32,604 bases of DNA from Candidatus Kuenenia stuttgartensis (GCA_945906725.1 CAMDRI010000054.1:1-32604), one strand, 5' to 3'. Shown: positions 6,678 through 16,671, counted from the stretch's first letter. Notes: generated by a model from the sequence alone, not told the origin. A program made the numbers and translations.

Positions 6678-9600
6678 ATGCAAACCCCACGGAAATATGA
6701 ACGCCGACTCGGACGTTGGCGTCGCTGGGCCGCGTTGATCGCGGCGATGGCTGCGTTGGCGATTCCGACTGGCCATTCCTGGTTTGATCCACAGGTGGCT
6801 CGTGCCGATCAAGCGGCGGACGACTACGCGGCCGCGGTTGGGTTTTACAAGCAAAGCCGTTGGGGCTTGGCCGAAGAGGCATTCAAGAAATTCTTGAAGG
6901 ACAACGCCAAGCATGACCGTGCGCCGTTTGCTCGGTTGTATATGGGGCTGTCGCTGACCAATCTTGAGAAATACGACGAGGCTCGCACCGTGCTGCGAGC
7001 CTTCGTCAAAGACTTCCCGGCCAACGCACAAGTGCCGCAGGCGATGTATCGTGTCGCAGAGTCGAGCTATTTCCTCGACGACCTGAAGGGTGCCGAAGCA
7101 GAATTCACCGCGTTCCTCGCCAAGTCTCCAGAGGACGCGCTGCGCGAGTACGCGCTGCCGTACCTGGCTGACACGCAGTTGCGGCTCGGCAAGCCCGATG
7201 CGGCGGCGGCCAACTTTCAGCAGTCGATTAAACTCTTCCCGCAGGGCAAGCTGCTGGAGGACTCGCGATGGGGGCTGGCGAAGGCGCTCGATGCTCAGCA
7301 GAAGTTTCCGGAGGCGCTCGTGCTGTATCGTGAGATCGCTGCGAACCGCGCCGGGGTGCGAGCGGCTCAGGCTCAGTTGCAGATCGCCAGCCGGCTCTTC
7401 GAGCAAAAAGATTTCGCGAACGCGGCGAAGGCCTACACCGACCTCGAAAAGAATTTCCCAGAGAGCAAACATGTCCCGACGTCGCGATTGAACGCGGGCT
7501 ACGCCTTCTACGAATTGAAGGACTTCAAAGCCGCCGCCACGCAGTTTGAACTCGCCGCGAAAGAGCCGGAACAAGCCCCGGCCGCGAGCTACTGGCGCGG
7601 CATGTCCCAAAAACAAACGGGCGATCTTGCCGGAGCGTCGGCAATCTTGAAGGCCACGTTTGAGGCCCACACGCAGAACCCAATCGCCGAGCAAGTGCTC
7701 TTCCAATGGGCTGACTGCGAGCTGCGATTGTCGCAGTTCGACACGGCGGAATTGCACTTCGCAGACGTCGCGAAACGTTGGCCGCAAGGGCAGTGGGCCG
7801 ACGATGCACTGTACTTCGCGGGAGAAGCGGCGTTGCAACGAGCCAACCGTGCGGCGAACGCCGAGACTCGCAACGCCGCGATTCAAGCGGCCGAAGGTTA
7901 CACGAAGCAATTCACAGCGACACAGCCGAACAGCGGATTGAAGCTGTTCAACGACCTGCTGCGCGGCCGCGTACTGCTGGCTCGTGGGACCGATGCGGAC
8001 GCGACGGCGTCGGTTGAATTATTCAAAGGCGTGCTGACTGCGGCGCAGCGTCCGCAGGCACAGCTTCAAGCGCGATACCACCTCGCTCGTGCGCAGCAGC
8101 GACTGAAACAGCATGCTGCGGTGATCGAAACGCTCGCAGCAGTGATCGAACAAGTTCGCAAAGAGGGCGTGGCGTCGGAATTCATTGACGCGCTCGTAAT
8201 GTTCGCCAGCAGTGCGCTGACCGAGAAGAAATTTCCCGAAGCCGTTGCGGCGGCGACTGACTACATCCGGCTGGCTCCGAAAGGGGAACAGCTCGATCAA
8301 GCGTTCGTAACAAAGTCTTTGGCCGAGGCCAATCAGAAACAGTTCGACGTGGCGAAACAGTCGATGGCTCAATTGAAAGCCGTGTTGCCGAACAGTCCGC
8401 TGATCGCTCGAACGACTCTGCAACTCGCCGAGGCCGCTTACTCGCAAAAGCAATTTGATGCGTCGCTGGAATGGTACGCGGTCGTGGTTGCAGCGGGTCC
8501 GCAGTCCCCGCACTTCGTTTCCGCGCTCTCGGGGCAGGCGTGGAGCCAATTTGAAAAGAAGCAGTTCAAACCGGCGGCCGAAGGTTTCACGCGGCTGGTC
8601 AAAGAGTCCCCGCAGCACACGCTCGCGCCGGAAGCGGCATTCAAGCTGGGTGAGTCGTTACAGCTCGACAATCAACTCGAAGCGGCAGCCAAGGCGTTTG
8701 GCGAGGCCTTCGAGAATCACTCGCCCGGTAACTACGGCTACCTCTCTGGTTTGGAGGCGGCCCGAACTCTGCGCCGATTGAACAAAGCGGCCGAAGCGGA
8801 CGCGGCTTACGAGAAGCTGCTCGCCAAGTTTCCGAAGCCGCAGAATCTCGACAAGCTGTTCGACGAGTGGGCGCTCTTGAACTACGAGGCGGGAAGATTC
8901 GAGCGGTCAGACCAAATCTTCAAACGACTGATCGCCGAAGTGCCAGCCAGCGACTTGGCCGACAACGCGAGGTTCAGCTTGGCCGAGTCGGACCTGTTGT
9001 CGAGCGTGAATCCCGATGACGGTTCGGTCATCGTCGCGAAGCTCGAGTCTGCAAAGTCCGCGTTTCAGAAGCTAGAACAAGATCCAAAATCGGATGCCGA
9101 TGTCCAACAAGACTCTCTGTGGCGGCTGATGCAAATCGCTGAGCAACAGAAACAGTGGGAAGAAATGGCCAAGACCGCGACCGCACTCCGCACGCGATTC
9201 GCCGAAGGGTCGCACAAGTCCGATGCGGCGTTTTTCCTCGCGCTGTCGTTGCTTCAACGCCAGCAATCGGAACCGGCGCTGGAGTTACTCAAGCCACTCG
9301 CAGCCGCGAAGGCTGATCCGGCAATGAAGGACAAGGATTGGTTCCCGCGAGTGTTCGTGCTGCTGGCGGAGACGCACTGGCAAAAGAAAAACTACGCCGA
9401 AGTCGTCGATACCGTCACAAACTTCCGAGGCTGGGACGCGAAGAATCGACTGTTGTATCAAGCCGAAGAGACGCTCGGCCGAGCGTACAAGAGCCAAGGG
9501 AAATTCGACGAGGCCCGTGCCGTCTTCAAACAAGTCATCGACGATCCAAACGGCAAACGGACCGAGACTGCTGCGAAGGCTCAGTTGATGATCGCCGAGA

Positions 9601-9845
9601 CGCACTACCTGCAGAAGGACTACAAGGCCTCGCTGGAAAGCTACTTGAAGGTCGACATCCTCTACGACTTCCCCGAATGGCAAGCTCCGGCACTGTTCCA
9701 AGCCGGCGCTTGCGATGAACAACTCGGCGATTGGCGGCAGGTCGTCCGCGATTACGAATCGCTGATCGCAAAATTTCCGAAAAGCGAATGGGCCGAGAAG
9801 GCCAAGCCACGCCTGGAAGTTGCCAAGCAGAACGCGAAGAAGTGA
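6678..9845 (+). CDS. Large exported tetratricopeptide-repeat protein
   Basis: A 1055-residue TPR protein. The start at 6678 is chosen because GGAG lies 7 bases upstream and the product then opens with a basic region (KYERRLGRWRRW), a hydrophobic core (about 18-30) and a likely signal-peptidase site near VARAD; the frame is open further upstream but that part does not look like protein. The rest is repeating 34-40 residue helix pairs of the form FAAAVGFYKQSRWGLAEEAF with PLAYLAD/ALYFAGEAAL variants, from about residue 50 to the end, resembling YbgF/BamD-type TPR arrays. Such proteins act as scaffolds in the cell envelope; the partner is unknown. It is divergent from the glycosyltransferase gene. 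The long minus-strand ORF opposite it is a GC-rich mirror frame. Confidence 0.85.
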   Translation: MQTPRKYERRLGRWRRWAALIAAMAALAIPTGHSWFDPQVARADQAADDYAAAVGFYKQSRWGLAEEAFKKFLKDNAKHDRAPFARLYMGLSLTNLEKYDEARTVLRAFVKDFPANAQVPQAMYRVAESSYFLDDLKGAEAEFTAFLAKSPEDALREYALPYLADTQLRLGKPDAAAANFQQSIKLFPQGKLLEDSRWGLAKALDAQQKFPEALVLYREIAANRAGVRAAQAQLQIASRLFEQKDFANAAKAYTDLEKNFPESKHVPTSRLNAGYAFYELKDFKAAATQFELAAKEPEQAPAASYWRGMSQKQTGDLAGASAILKATFEAHTQNPIAEQVLFQWADCELRLSQFDTAELHFADVAKRWPQGQWADDALYFAGEAALQRANRAANAETRNAAIQAAEGYTKQFTATQPNSGLKLFNDLLRGRVLLARGTDADATASVELFKGVLTAAQRPQAQLQARYHLARAQQRLKQHAAVIETLAAVIEQVRKEGVASEFIDALVMFASSALTEKKFPEAVAAATDYIRLAPKGEQLDQAFVTKSLAEANQKQFDVAKQSMAQLKAVLPNSPLIARTTLQLAEAAYSQKQFDASLEWYAVVVAAGPQSPHFVSALSGQAWSQFEKKQFKPAAEGFTRLVKESPQHTLAPEAAFKLGESLQLDNQLEAAAKAFGEAFENHSPGNYGYLSGLEAARTLRRLNKAAEADAAYEKLLAKFPKPQNLDKLFDEWALLNYEAGRFERSDQIFKRLIAEVPASDLADNARFSLAESDLLSSVNPDDGSVIVAKLESAKSAFQKLEQDPKSDADVQQDSLWRLMQIAEQQKQWEEMAKTATALRTRFAEGSHKSDAAFFLALSLLQRQQSEPALELLKPLAAAKADPAMKDKDWFPRVFVLLAETHWQKKNYAEVVDTVTNFRGWDAKNRLLYQAEETLGRAYKSQGKFDEARAVFKQVIDDPNGKRTETAAKAQLMIAETHYLQKDYKASLESYLKVDILYDFPEWQAPALFQAGACDEQLGDWRQVVRDYESLIAKFPKSEWAEKAKPRLEVAKQNAKK

Positions 9846-9863
9846 TCGGGATTGGTGCTCGTC

Positions 9864-10457
9864 ATGCAATCGGAATCCCGATTCGCGTTCAAAGAGTGGG
9901 CCGTCGTTTGCACTGCACTGGCAAGCGGCCGGCAGACGCTGATCCTCCGCAAAGGAGGAATCCACGAAGGCCGCGACGGTTTTCGCATCAAGCACCGCGA
10001 GTTCTGGCTGTTCCCCACCGGGTTTCATCAACAGCGTGACGAAGTCACCCCGGAGGCTTGGCCGTTGCTCGATGACCTGCAATCTCGCGGTGCGCCGCGC
10101 AGCCATGAATTGAATTTGTATGCCGTCGTCGAGGACGTGCAGCAGATGCTCGATCGTTCGGCGCTAGCTCGGCTGAGCGGCTGGCACGTCTGGTCCGAGT
10201 CCGCGGTCGAGCAGCGATTCCACTACCGCTCTCCGGGGTTGTTCGCGTTGACGGTCCGAGTTTATCGCCGGTCAACGCCGTTCGAGATCGTCGACTCGCC
10301 GCACTTCGCCGGCTGCAAAAGCTGGGTCGATCTACCGACAGCGTTGCCGACGTCGGAGTTGCAACCAGTGCTCGATGACTCGACCTTCGACCGCCAGCGA
10401 CGCGAGGTTCAGCAACTTCTCGCGAGCGAGTCGGCAGACTATCCTATCCGCCCCTGA
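9864..10457 (+). CDS. DUF1802 family protein
   Basis: A 197-residue soluble protein of the DUF1802 family, function unknown. Characteristic N-terminal signatures are AFKEWAVVCTALASGRQTLILRKGG (split over residues 7-31) and HREFWLFPTGFHQQ (about 44-57). The middle has LYAVVEDV and the C-terminal half SGWHVWSESAVEQRFHYR followed by LFALTVRVYR. The start is taken at ATG 9864 (MQSESRFAF); a TTG at 9852 is in frame but has no better ribosome site. It is only 18 bases after the TPR gene and 32 before terC, so co-transcription is likely. Confidence 0.8.
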   Translation: MQSESRFAFKEWAVVCTALASGRQTLILRKGGIHEGRDGFRIKHREFWLFPTGFHQQRDEVTPEAWPLLDDLQSRGAPRSHELNLYAVVEDVQQMLDRSALARLSGWHVWSESAVEQRFHYRSPGLFALTVRVYRRSTPFEIVDSPHFAGCKSWVDLPTALPTSELQPVLDDSTFDRQRREVQQLLASESADYPIRP

Positions 10458-10489
10458 AATCCCGCCTTCTTTGAGAGTTACTCGCGACC

Positions 10490-11554
10490 ATGGCGCTTCC
10501 GTTAGTCCTGTCCATTCTGCAAATCATTCTCATCGATGTCGTGTTGTCGGGCGATAACGCTGTCGTGATCGCAATGGCGGCTCACAAGCTGCCCGAACAC
10601 CAACGGAAGCGAGCGATCCTGTGGGGAGGCGGCATTGCCATCTTTTTGCGGATCATCTTCACGATGATCATGTCGTTCCTGCTGATGGTGCCTTGGCTGC
10701 GGCTATTCGGCGGACTCTTGCTGGTGTGGATCGCGTGCAAACTGCTCCGCGCCGAAGAAGAGGAAGAAGTCACCGCCGACAGTGCCGGTCGCAGTACGAT
10801 CGCCGCCATCAAGATGATCTTCCTCGCCGACTTCGTGATGAGCCTCGACAACATGTTGGCCGTCGCCGGAGCCAGTCACGGCAACTGGAAACTGCTGCTG
10901 GGCGGACTGGTGATTTCGATCGCGATCATCATGACGTGCAGCAATCTGATCGCGCAGTGGATGAACCGCTACCACTGGATCGTCACGCTGGGGGCGGCGA
11001 TCCTGGCCTTCACGGCCGGCGAGATGATGATGGGTGATCGCGAAGTCGCCGGCTATTTTGTGCGAAGCCATCAAGTCAGTCTCGATCGGCACTGGGAGGG
11101 CTACATGGTCTCGCATGCCGATGTCGCGGATTTCGAAAAGCCCGATCGTTTGCCAGACGATCTGCGCGACGTTGCGACTTTCAAAGCGGAATCCGCAGAC
11201 TCACGTCCCGGAATTTTGACCTTCATTGGCCAGATGACGCCGGAACAACGTGACGCGCTGCTGGTTCACACGTCCGATAAAAAGGCCATCGAAACGCTGT
11301 ACGAGGAGACTCGGCATCGTGACGTCCCCGACTGGGTTCCCGCCGGCTGGCGGGCCACTGTCGAATCGTGGTTCCAGCAGAAGTGGGAAGCCAAGCACTG
11401 GCAGGCCATTCAAGGCCATCGGCATCACTACGTCTCTTGGCTTTTCTTCGGAGCCGTGATCGCGCTGTGTCTGACCTCACCGCGCTGGTGGCCCGGCCAT
11501 CGCAAGGGCAGTCCAACAGAAGCCGCTCCCGCGCCGACTTCGACCGTGAGTTGA
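10490..11554 (+). CDS. TerC/YjbE-family integral membrane protein with long insert
   Basis: A member of the TerC superfamily, linked to metal ion (often manganese) export or tellurite resistance. The two conserved acidic signatures are visible: SGDNAVVIAM at 20-29 and DFVMSLDNMLAVAG at 114-127. Membrane helices lie at about 3-20, 42-66, 68-86, 107-125, 134-152 and 162-178, and a last one at 314-330. The family is usually about 220 residues; this product has 354, because roughly 120 hydrophilic residues (190-312) separate the sixth and seventh helices. That insert is not recognised. The specific transported metal is not deducible. Confidence 0.85.
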   Translation: MALPLVLSILQIILIDVVLSGDNAVVIAMAAHKLPEHQRKRAILWGGGIAIFLRIIFTMIMSFLLMVPWLRLFGGLLLVWIACKLLRAEEEEEVTADSAGRSTIAAIKMIFLADFVMSLDNMLAVAGASHGNWKLLLGGLVISIAIIMTCSNLIAQWMNRYHWIVTLGAAILAFTAGEMMMGDREVAGYFVRSHQVSLDRHWEGYMVSHADVADFEKPDRLPDDLRDVATFKAESADSRPGILTFIGQMTPEQRDALLVHTSDKKAIETLYEETRHRDVPDWVPAGWRATVESWFQQKWEAKHWQAIQGHRHHYVSWLFFGAVIALCLTSPRWWPGHRKGSPTEAAPAPTSTVS

Positions 11555-11598
11555 CTGACATGGTGACGGGGAGGTCTCGACGATAGCTTGTTGCGGGT

Positions 11599-12978
11599 AT
11601 GACTTGTCTCACCTCACAACTTGGTCGTCTGTCGCGTCGCCAGGTGCTGCAAGCGGGAGCGGTTCCGGCGTTGGGGCTGTCTCTGCCTCAACTGTTTGCC
11701 GAGCAGGAATCAGCTCGCGGGAAAGACGCTCGCGAGAAGTCGTGCATCTTCATTTTTCAGTACGGCGGATTGAGCCAGCTCGATTCGTGGGATCCGAAGC
11801 CAACTGGGCCGTCGGAGACGCGCGGGCCGTACCGGCCGATTGCGACTTCGGTGCCCGGCTTTCAGGTTGGCGAGTTGATGCCAAAGTTGGCGCGGCAGGC
11901 GGATCATTACGCGGTGATTCGGTCGATGAGTCACGGCGTGCCGGTGCATGACGTCGCGAATCGAATGCTGTTGGCGGGACAATCACAACCGGCGATGGAT
12001 GCTCCAGCGTTCGGCTCGATCGTGACGAAGTTGCGGCCGTCGTCGGCCAGCGTGCCGTCGCATGTATGGCTGCAAAAGTTCGGTGGCGGGGCGATGCCGC
12101 CAGAACCGACCTACGTCACCGGTGGTTGGCTGGGTATGGCTCACGCGCCGCTCGTGATCGGCACCGGCCACGAGGACAACCCCGGGACGAATGGCTTCCG
12201 AGTCAAAGCCTTCGATGCAGCCGAGGGAGTCACGACCGGTCGTCTCGCCGCGCGACGACAATTGCTCGATCAGTTTGAGCCGTCGGACTCAAGCAATCGG
12301 CCTGCTGATTCGTTGTCCCGATTTCGCGAGCGGGCATTTGATCTACTGACCGGCTCGGCTGCGAGACAAGCGTTCGACGTCGATCGGGAACCGGACTCGG
12401 TGCGCGATCGGTACGGACGCAATCCGCTCGGACAGAATTTATTGCTCGCGCGGCGACTGATCGAAGCCGGAGTCCGCTTGGTCAACGTCGTCGCGTGGTG
12501 CGGACTGGCTCCGGGCGACAAATTCAACAGCCTTGAAACGTGGGACATGCACGGCAACGGTGGCATCGACATCTTTGGCAACGGCTGGAATGGACTCGGC
12601 TGGGCCTTGCCAGTCTGCGATATCGCTGTCTCGGCGTTGCTGGACGATCTGCAACAGCGCGGCCTGCTGGATCAAACGCTAGTCGTGCTGGTGGGCGAGT
12701 TCGGCCGCACGCCGCGCATCAGTCGCGGAGCTTCCGCGATCGGCCGAGATCACTGGCCGAATTGCTACTCAGCGATGCTGGCCGGAGCGGGTGTGCGCGG
12801 AGGTACGGTTTACGGTTCATCGGACGTGCAGGCCGCGTATGTCAAAGACCGCCCGGTCAGCCCCGAAGACTTCAGTGCGACGCTGTTTCACACGCTCGGC
12901 ATCCCACCGGAAACTGGTATCAGCCCGGATAGTTTTTCGGTGCGAGCCAGTGGCGGTCGGCCGATCGATCTTTCTTGA
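11599..12978 (+). CDS. DUF1501 domain protein, Tat-exported
   Basis: A 459-residue DUF1501 protein, a family greatly expanded in Planctomycetota and related to alkaline-phosphatase-fold sulfatases. The N-terminus carries a twin-arginine leader (SRRQVLQAG at 13-21 followed by a hydrophobic stretch), so it is probably exported folded. Further hallmarks are IFIFQYGGLSQLDSWDPKP (about 50-68), SMSHGVPVHDVANRMLLAG, WDMHGN and LVVLVGEFGRTPR near 361-373, with the metal-site-like DHWPN at about 383-387. In planctomycetes these genes often sit beside cytochrome-type DUF1549/1553 genes, but none is adjacent here. The substrate is unknown. Confidence 0.9.
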   Translation: MTCLTSQLGRLSRRQVLQAGAVPALGLSLPQLFAEQESARGKDAREKSCIFIFQYGGLSQLDSWDPKPTGPSETRGPYRPIATSVPGFQVGELMPKLARQADHYAVIRSMSHGVPVHDVANRMLLAGQSQPAMDAPAFGSIVTKLRPSSASVPSHVWLQKFGGGAMPPEPTYVTGGWLGMAHAPLVIGTGHEDNPGTNGFRVKAFDAAEGVTTGRLAARRQLLDQFEPSDSSNRPADSLSRFRERAFDLLTGSAARQAFDVDREPDSVRDRYGRNPLGQNLLLARRLIEAGVRLVNVVAWCGLAPGDKFNSLETWDMHGNGGIDIFGNGWNGLGWALPVCDIAVSALLDDLQQRGLLDQTLVVLVGEFGRTPRISRGASAIGRDHWPNCYSAMLAGAGVRGGTVYGSSDVQAAYVKDRPVSPEDFSATLFHTLGIPPETGISPDSFSVRASGGRPIDLS

Positions 12979-13002
12979 TTCACCCGCTGAAGGATTTTCA
13001 AC

Positions 13003-13860
13003 ATGCGAATTGCTGCCGTGCAGATGGATATCGTGATCGGCCAGCCCAATGCAAACCTTGCCGTGATGCTGGCCAAGCTGAAAGAGTCAGCGGCTGCGGG
13101 AGCGAAACTGATTTGCTTTCCGGAGTGTGCACTGACCGGCTACTGCTTTGAATCGGTCGGCGAGGCGATGCCGTTCGCTCAGACATTGCCGGGACCGGCG
13201 TCTGAGCAGTTCACGAAAGCGTGTCGTGAATTGGACGTCTTCGCCGTTTTCGGATTGCTGGAACGTGACGGCGAGCGGCTCTTCAACGCGGTCGCGCTGA
13301 TCGGTCCGAACGGGCTGATTGGCTCGTATCGCAAGGTCCATCTTCCGTATTTGGGGATCGACATGAAGACGACCTACGGCGACCGGCCGTTCGAGGTCTT
13401 CGATGTCGCCGGCGCCAAAGTCGGGATGCTGATCTGTTACGACGCCGCGTTTCCTGAAGCGACCCGTTCGCTGGCACTGCTGGGAGCGGACATTGTCGTG
13501 CTGCCAACGAATTGGCCTCCCGGAGCCGAATGCGTCGCCGAGCACACGCTCAACACGCGCGCGATGGAGAATGCGGTTTTCTTTGTCGCGGTCAATCGCG
13601 TCGGTTTGGAGCGAGGATTTCAATTCATTGGCCGCAGTCGCATCTGCGGGCCGAGCGGCTGCACGCTGGCAAGCACCGAAAGCACAGAGCCGACGATCTT
13701 GTTTGCGGACATTGATCCGAATCAGTCGCGGAACAAGCGAGTGACTCGCGTTCCCGGCAAGCACGCGATTGACCGACTGGCAGATCGGCGGCCGGAGATG
13801 TACGACTTGCTAACTCGGCCGCATTCTCTGAAGTCGCCTCGCGACGACGCGAATCGCTGA
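13003..13860 (+). CDS. Carbon-nitrogen hydrolase (nitrilase superfamily amidase)
   Basis: A 285-residue cytosolic nitrilase-superfamily enzyme that hydrolyses a non-peptide C-N bond. The Glu-Lys-Cys triad is intact: Glu41 in CFPECALTGY, Lys111 in SYRKVHLPY and Cys145 in GMLICYDAAFPE. The fold markers LPTNWPP (about 166-172) and NTRAMENAVFFVAVNRVG (186-203) are also present, and the length is that of a stand-alone amidase. It follows the DUF1501 gene by 24 bases and precedes the DUF58 gene by 27, so it is probably part of the same plus-strand transcript. The substrate cannot be named from sequence. Confidence 0.9.
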   Translation: MRIAAVQMDIVIGQPNANLAVMLAKLKESAAAGAKLICFPECALTGYCFESVGEAMPFAQTLPGPASEQFTKACRELDVFAVFGLLERDGERLFNAVALIGPNGLIGSYRKVHLPYLGIDMKTTYGDRPFEVFDVAGAKVGMLICYDAAFPEATRSLALLGADIVVLPTNWPPGAECVAEHTLNTRAMENAVFFVAVNRVGLERGFQFIGRSRICGPSGCTLASTESTEPTILFADIDPNQSRNKRVTRVPGKHAIDRLADRRPEMYDLLTRPHSLKSPRDDANR

Positions 13861-13887
13861 GGACTCGTGGTTTGAAAAACGGACACG

Positions 13888-15264
13888 ATGGCTGAGCTGC
13901 ATTCGACTGCCCCGACCTCTGAATCGCCGCGACCAACACGAGGTTGGTTGAGCGGGTTCGTGTCCGATTTCTTGCGGCCGATGATCGCCGACCGCGCCAT
14001 GTTTCGCGAACGGCCATTTCCTGGGATGCTGTTTTTCCTCTGGTCGTATCCGTTCACTCCGGCCGGCAAGGTTGTGATGGCGGCGCTGTCGGTCTCGGCC
14101 CTGGCGGGAGCGATCACGGAAGAAATGCCGATCTATCAGATCCCCGTGACGCTGGGCGTCTTGGTGCTGGTCGCGTCGGGAGTCGGTTCGGTGCTGCGTT
14201 GGCTGAGCATTTCGATCAGCGGCGATTGGCCCGACCGAGTGACGACGGGACAAACGGTGCGCGGCGAGTTCGCTGTCACGAACGACGGCCACTGGACGTT
14301 GCTCGATGTGTCGTTGGCGATCTTCAAGTTGCCGAATTCGTGGGACTCGGTTCGCGAAGAACGCATGGTACCGACGCTGGCGGCTGGGGAAACCGCCAAG
14401 CTGCCGATCCAAATTATTCCACGGCGGCGCGGTCGGTATTCTCTGCCGGGCGTCCGCGCGTTCTCGACATTTCCGTTCAACCTGTTTCGGAATCAGCTTG
14501 GTCGCACGGAGTCTAGGTCGATCCTGGTACTGCCGCGGTTCGAACCGTTGCAGCAGATCAATCTGGATGTCGGGAATCGCTATCAGCCGAGGGGAATCAC
14601 ATTCACGTCGCACATCGGCGAGTCGCTCGAATACATCGGCAACCGCGAGTACCTGCCGGGGGACTCGCCGCGGCATATTGATTTCCGGTCGTGGGCGCGG
14701 CTCGCGAAGCCAGTCGTGCGCGAGTATCAGGAAGAGTATTTTCATCGGCTGGGCTTGGTGCTGGACACGTTCGTTCCACGCAATTGGCGATCGCTGAATT
14801 GGCTGCCTCACGAGCGGCTTCGACGACGCAACGAACGGGAACTCGAAGCAGCGGTGAGCCTGACAGCGTCGGTCGCCGACGTTTTCTCGCGCGGCGAGTA
14901 CCTGTTGGATGTCTTCGCCGCCGGGCCGGAGTTGCATGTCTTCCGCCCTGGCCGCAGCACGACGCCGATCGAGGCGGTGCTGGAAATCCTTGCCGACGTG
15001 CCACCTTGCCACGTCAATCCGTTCGATCAGATGACCGCCGCACTCGCCACCGAATTGCCGCAGATCTCGGCAATCGTTTGCATCTTTCTGGATTGGGACG
15101 AGTCACGTCGGCGACTGGTTCAAACCGCGATCGACCATGGCTGCCGCGTGAAAGTGGTGGTGATTCAACCCCATTTCCAGCCGCTGCCTGAATTGGACCA
15201 GGTCGGCGTGGACGTGCTGCGGTTCACGGCAGAGCAGATCGAAACTGGAATCGGAGAGTTGTGA
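13888..15264 (+). CDS. DUF58 domain protein
   Basis: A 458-residue DUF58 protein, membrane-anchored by two helices at about 60-76 and 84-103. The extracytoplasmic-looking region (110-240) has beta-sandwich character, and the DUF58 signature GNREYLPGDSPRHIDFRSWA falls at about 250-270. The C-terminal part resembles a von Willebrand A-like fold. In most bacteria DUF58 genes sit next to a MoxR ATPase and transglutaminase-like genes; neither is seen in this window. The biochemical role is unknown. Confidence 0.88.
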   Translation: MAELHSTAPTSESPRPTRGWLSGFVSDFLRPMIADRAMFRERPFPGMLFFLWSYPFTPAGKVVMAALSVSALAGAITEEMPIYQIPVTLGVLVLVASGVGSVLRWLSISISGDWPDRVTTGQTVRGEFAVTNDGHWTLLDVSLAIFKLPNSWDSVREERMVPTLAAGETAKLPIQIIPRRRGRYSLPGVRAFSTFPFNLFRNQLGRTESRSILVLPRFEPLQQINLDVGNRYQPRGITFTSHIGESLEYIGNREYLPGDSPRHIDFRSWARLAKPVVREYQEEYFHRLGLVLDTFVPRNWRSLNWLPHERLRRRNERELEAAVSLTASVADVFSRGEYLLDVFAAGPELHVFRPGRSTTPIEAVLEILADVPPCHVNPFDQMTAALATELPQISAIVCIFLDWDESRRRLVQTAIDHGCRVKVVVIQPHFQPLPELDQVGVDVLRFTAEQIETGIGEL

Positions 15265-15351
15265 CCCGCACACTTTCCGCCACGCGACTCGGCGTTTAGA
15301 ACTCACATCGAGCCCGTCTCGTTCAATACTCATTCAACCTGGAGAAACCTC

Positions 15352-16671
15352 ATGAGCGCTCCCATTCAGTCACGGCGCGATTTTTTGCAAACCTCGACCA
15401 CAGCGGCTTTGTCAGCGGCGGCGGTCGCGCAGCTCAGCCTGACGGCTGGCGTGTACGCGGCGGGTGATGACGTCATCAAGGTGGGTCTAGTCGGCTGCGG
15501 CGGTCGCGGCACCGGCGCGGCGGGACAAGCTCTGAGCACCGAAGGCAATGTCAAACTGGTTGCGATGGGAGATGCGTTTGCCGATTCGCTAAACGGCAGC
15601 TTGAACAATCTGCTGAAGGGACACGAAGGTCGCGTGGCCGTCGACGATGACCACAAGTTCGTCGGCTTCGACGCCTACAAAAAGGTGATCGACAGCGGCG
15701 TCGATTTGGTGATTCTCGCCACGCCGCCTGGCTTCCGGCCGACACACTTCGAGTACGCCGTGTCGAAAGGCAAGAACGTGTTCATGGAAAAGCCGGTCGC
15801 CGTCGATGGTCCGGGCGTCCGCAAAGTGCTTGAAGCGGTGAAGATCGCGAAGGAGAAGAACTTGAAGGTCGGCGTCGGACTGCAACGACATCACCAGGAC
15901 GGCTATCTCGAAACGATGAAGCGAATACACGACGGATCGATCGGCGACATCATTGCCATGCGCTGCTACTGGAACAATCCCGGAGTGTGGGAACCACGCA
16001 TCTCTCATGAGCAGGCCAAGTCCGAAATGGAGTACCAGATGAAGAACTGGTACTACTACTTGTGGCTCTGCGGCGATCACATCTGCGAGCAGCACATTCA
16101 CAATCTCGACGTCTGCAACTGGGTCAAGCAGGGGCACCCTGTGATGGCTCGCGGCATGGGTGGCCGACAGGTGCGTGTCGACAAGCGTTACGGCGAAATC
16201 TACGACCACTTCGCCGTCGAGTATCAATACGCGGATGGCTCGTGGATGTTCAGCCAATGCCGCCATCAGCCAAACGTTTGGAACAGCGTCAGCGAGTACG
16301 CTCACGGAACGAAGGGCAACAGCGACGTCAGTGGGAACTCGATCACGGCTGGCAGCGAGAAGTGGAGCTTCCGCCGTGACAAATCGGTCAAACGCTCAGA
16401 CCCGTACCAAGTCGAGCACGATGACCTGTTCCGGGCCATTCGCAACAACACGCCGTACAACGAAGGAGAGAACGGCGCGAACAGCTCGCTGACTGCGGTG
16501 CTCGGCCGAATGGTCGTGTACTCCGGCAAAGAGGTGACTTGGGAGGAGGCGCTCAATTCAAACATTGACACGATGCCGAAGAATCTGTCGTGGGACGCCG
16601 ATCCGCCAACCAAGCCGAATAGCAACTTCGAGTATCAAATTCCGACACCGGGTATCACGAAGGCCGTGTGA
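15352..16671 (+). CDS. Gfo/Idh/MocA-family oxidoreductase, Tat-exported
   Basis: A 439-residue NAD(P)-dependent oxidoreductase of the glucose-fructose oxidoreductase type. The twin-arginine leader SRRDFLQTSTTAALSA (residues 6-21) indicates export in a folded, cofactor-bound state, a common feature of planctomycete members. The Rossmann motif VGLVGCGGRGTGA follows at about 44-56, then VILATPPGFRPTH, and EKPVAVDG at about 145-152, which carries the catalytic-region lysine. The C-terminal domain has HNLDVCNWVKQGHPVMARGMGGRQ. A transcription terminator follows at 16703. The sugar substrate is unknown. Confidence 0.92.
   Translation: MSAPIQSRRDFLQTSTTAALSAAAVAQLSLTAGVYAAGDDVIKVGLVGCGGRGTGAAGQALSTEGNVKLVAMGDAFADSLNGSLNNLLKGHEGRVAVDDDHKFVGFDAYKKVIDSGVDLVILATPPGFRPTHFEYAVSKGKNVFMEKPVAVDGPGVRKVLEAVKIAKEKNLKVGVGLQRHHQDGYLETMKRIHDGSIGDIIAMRCYWNNPGVWEPRISHEQAKSEMEYQMKNWYYYLWLCGDHICEQHIHNLDVCNWVKQGHPVMARGMGGRQVRVDKRYGEIYDHFAVEYQYADGSWMFSQCRHQPNVWNSVSEYAHGTKGNSDVSGNSITAGSEKWSFRRDKSVKRSDPYQVEHDDLFRAIRNNTPYNEGENGANSSLTAVLGRMVVYSGKEVTWEEALNSNIDTMPKNLSWDADPPTKPNSNFEYQIPTPGITKAV

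Noticed and set aside
6429..7910. 493-codon minus-strand ORF opposite the TPR gene
   Set aside because: It is a GC-rich mirror frame: arginine-rich, without domains, and fully antisense to a clear TPR gene with a signal peptide.
13810..15012. 400-codon minus-strand ORF opposite DUF58
   Set aside because: Arg/Gln-rich shadow frame; the opposite strand carries the DUF58 signature.
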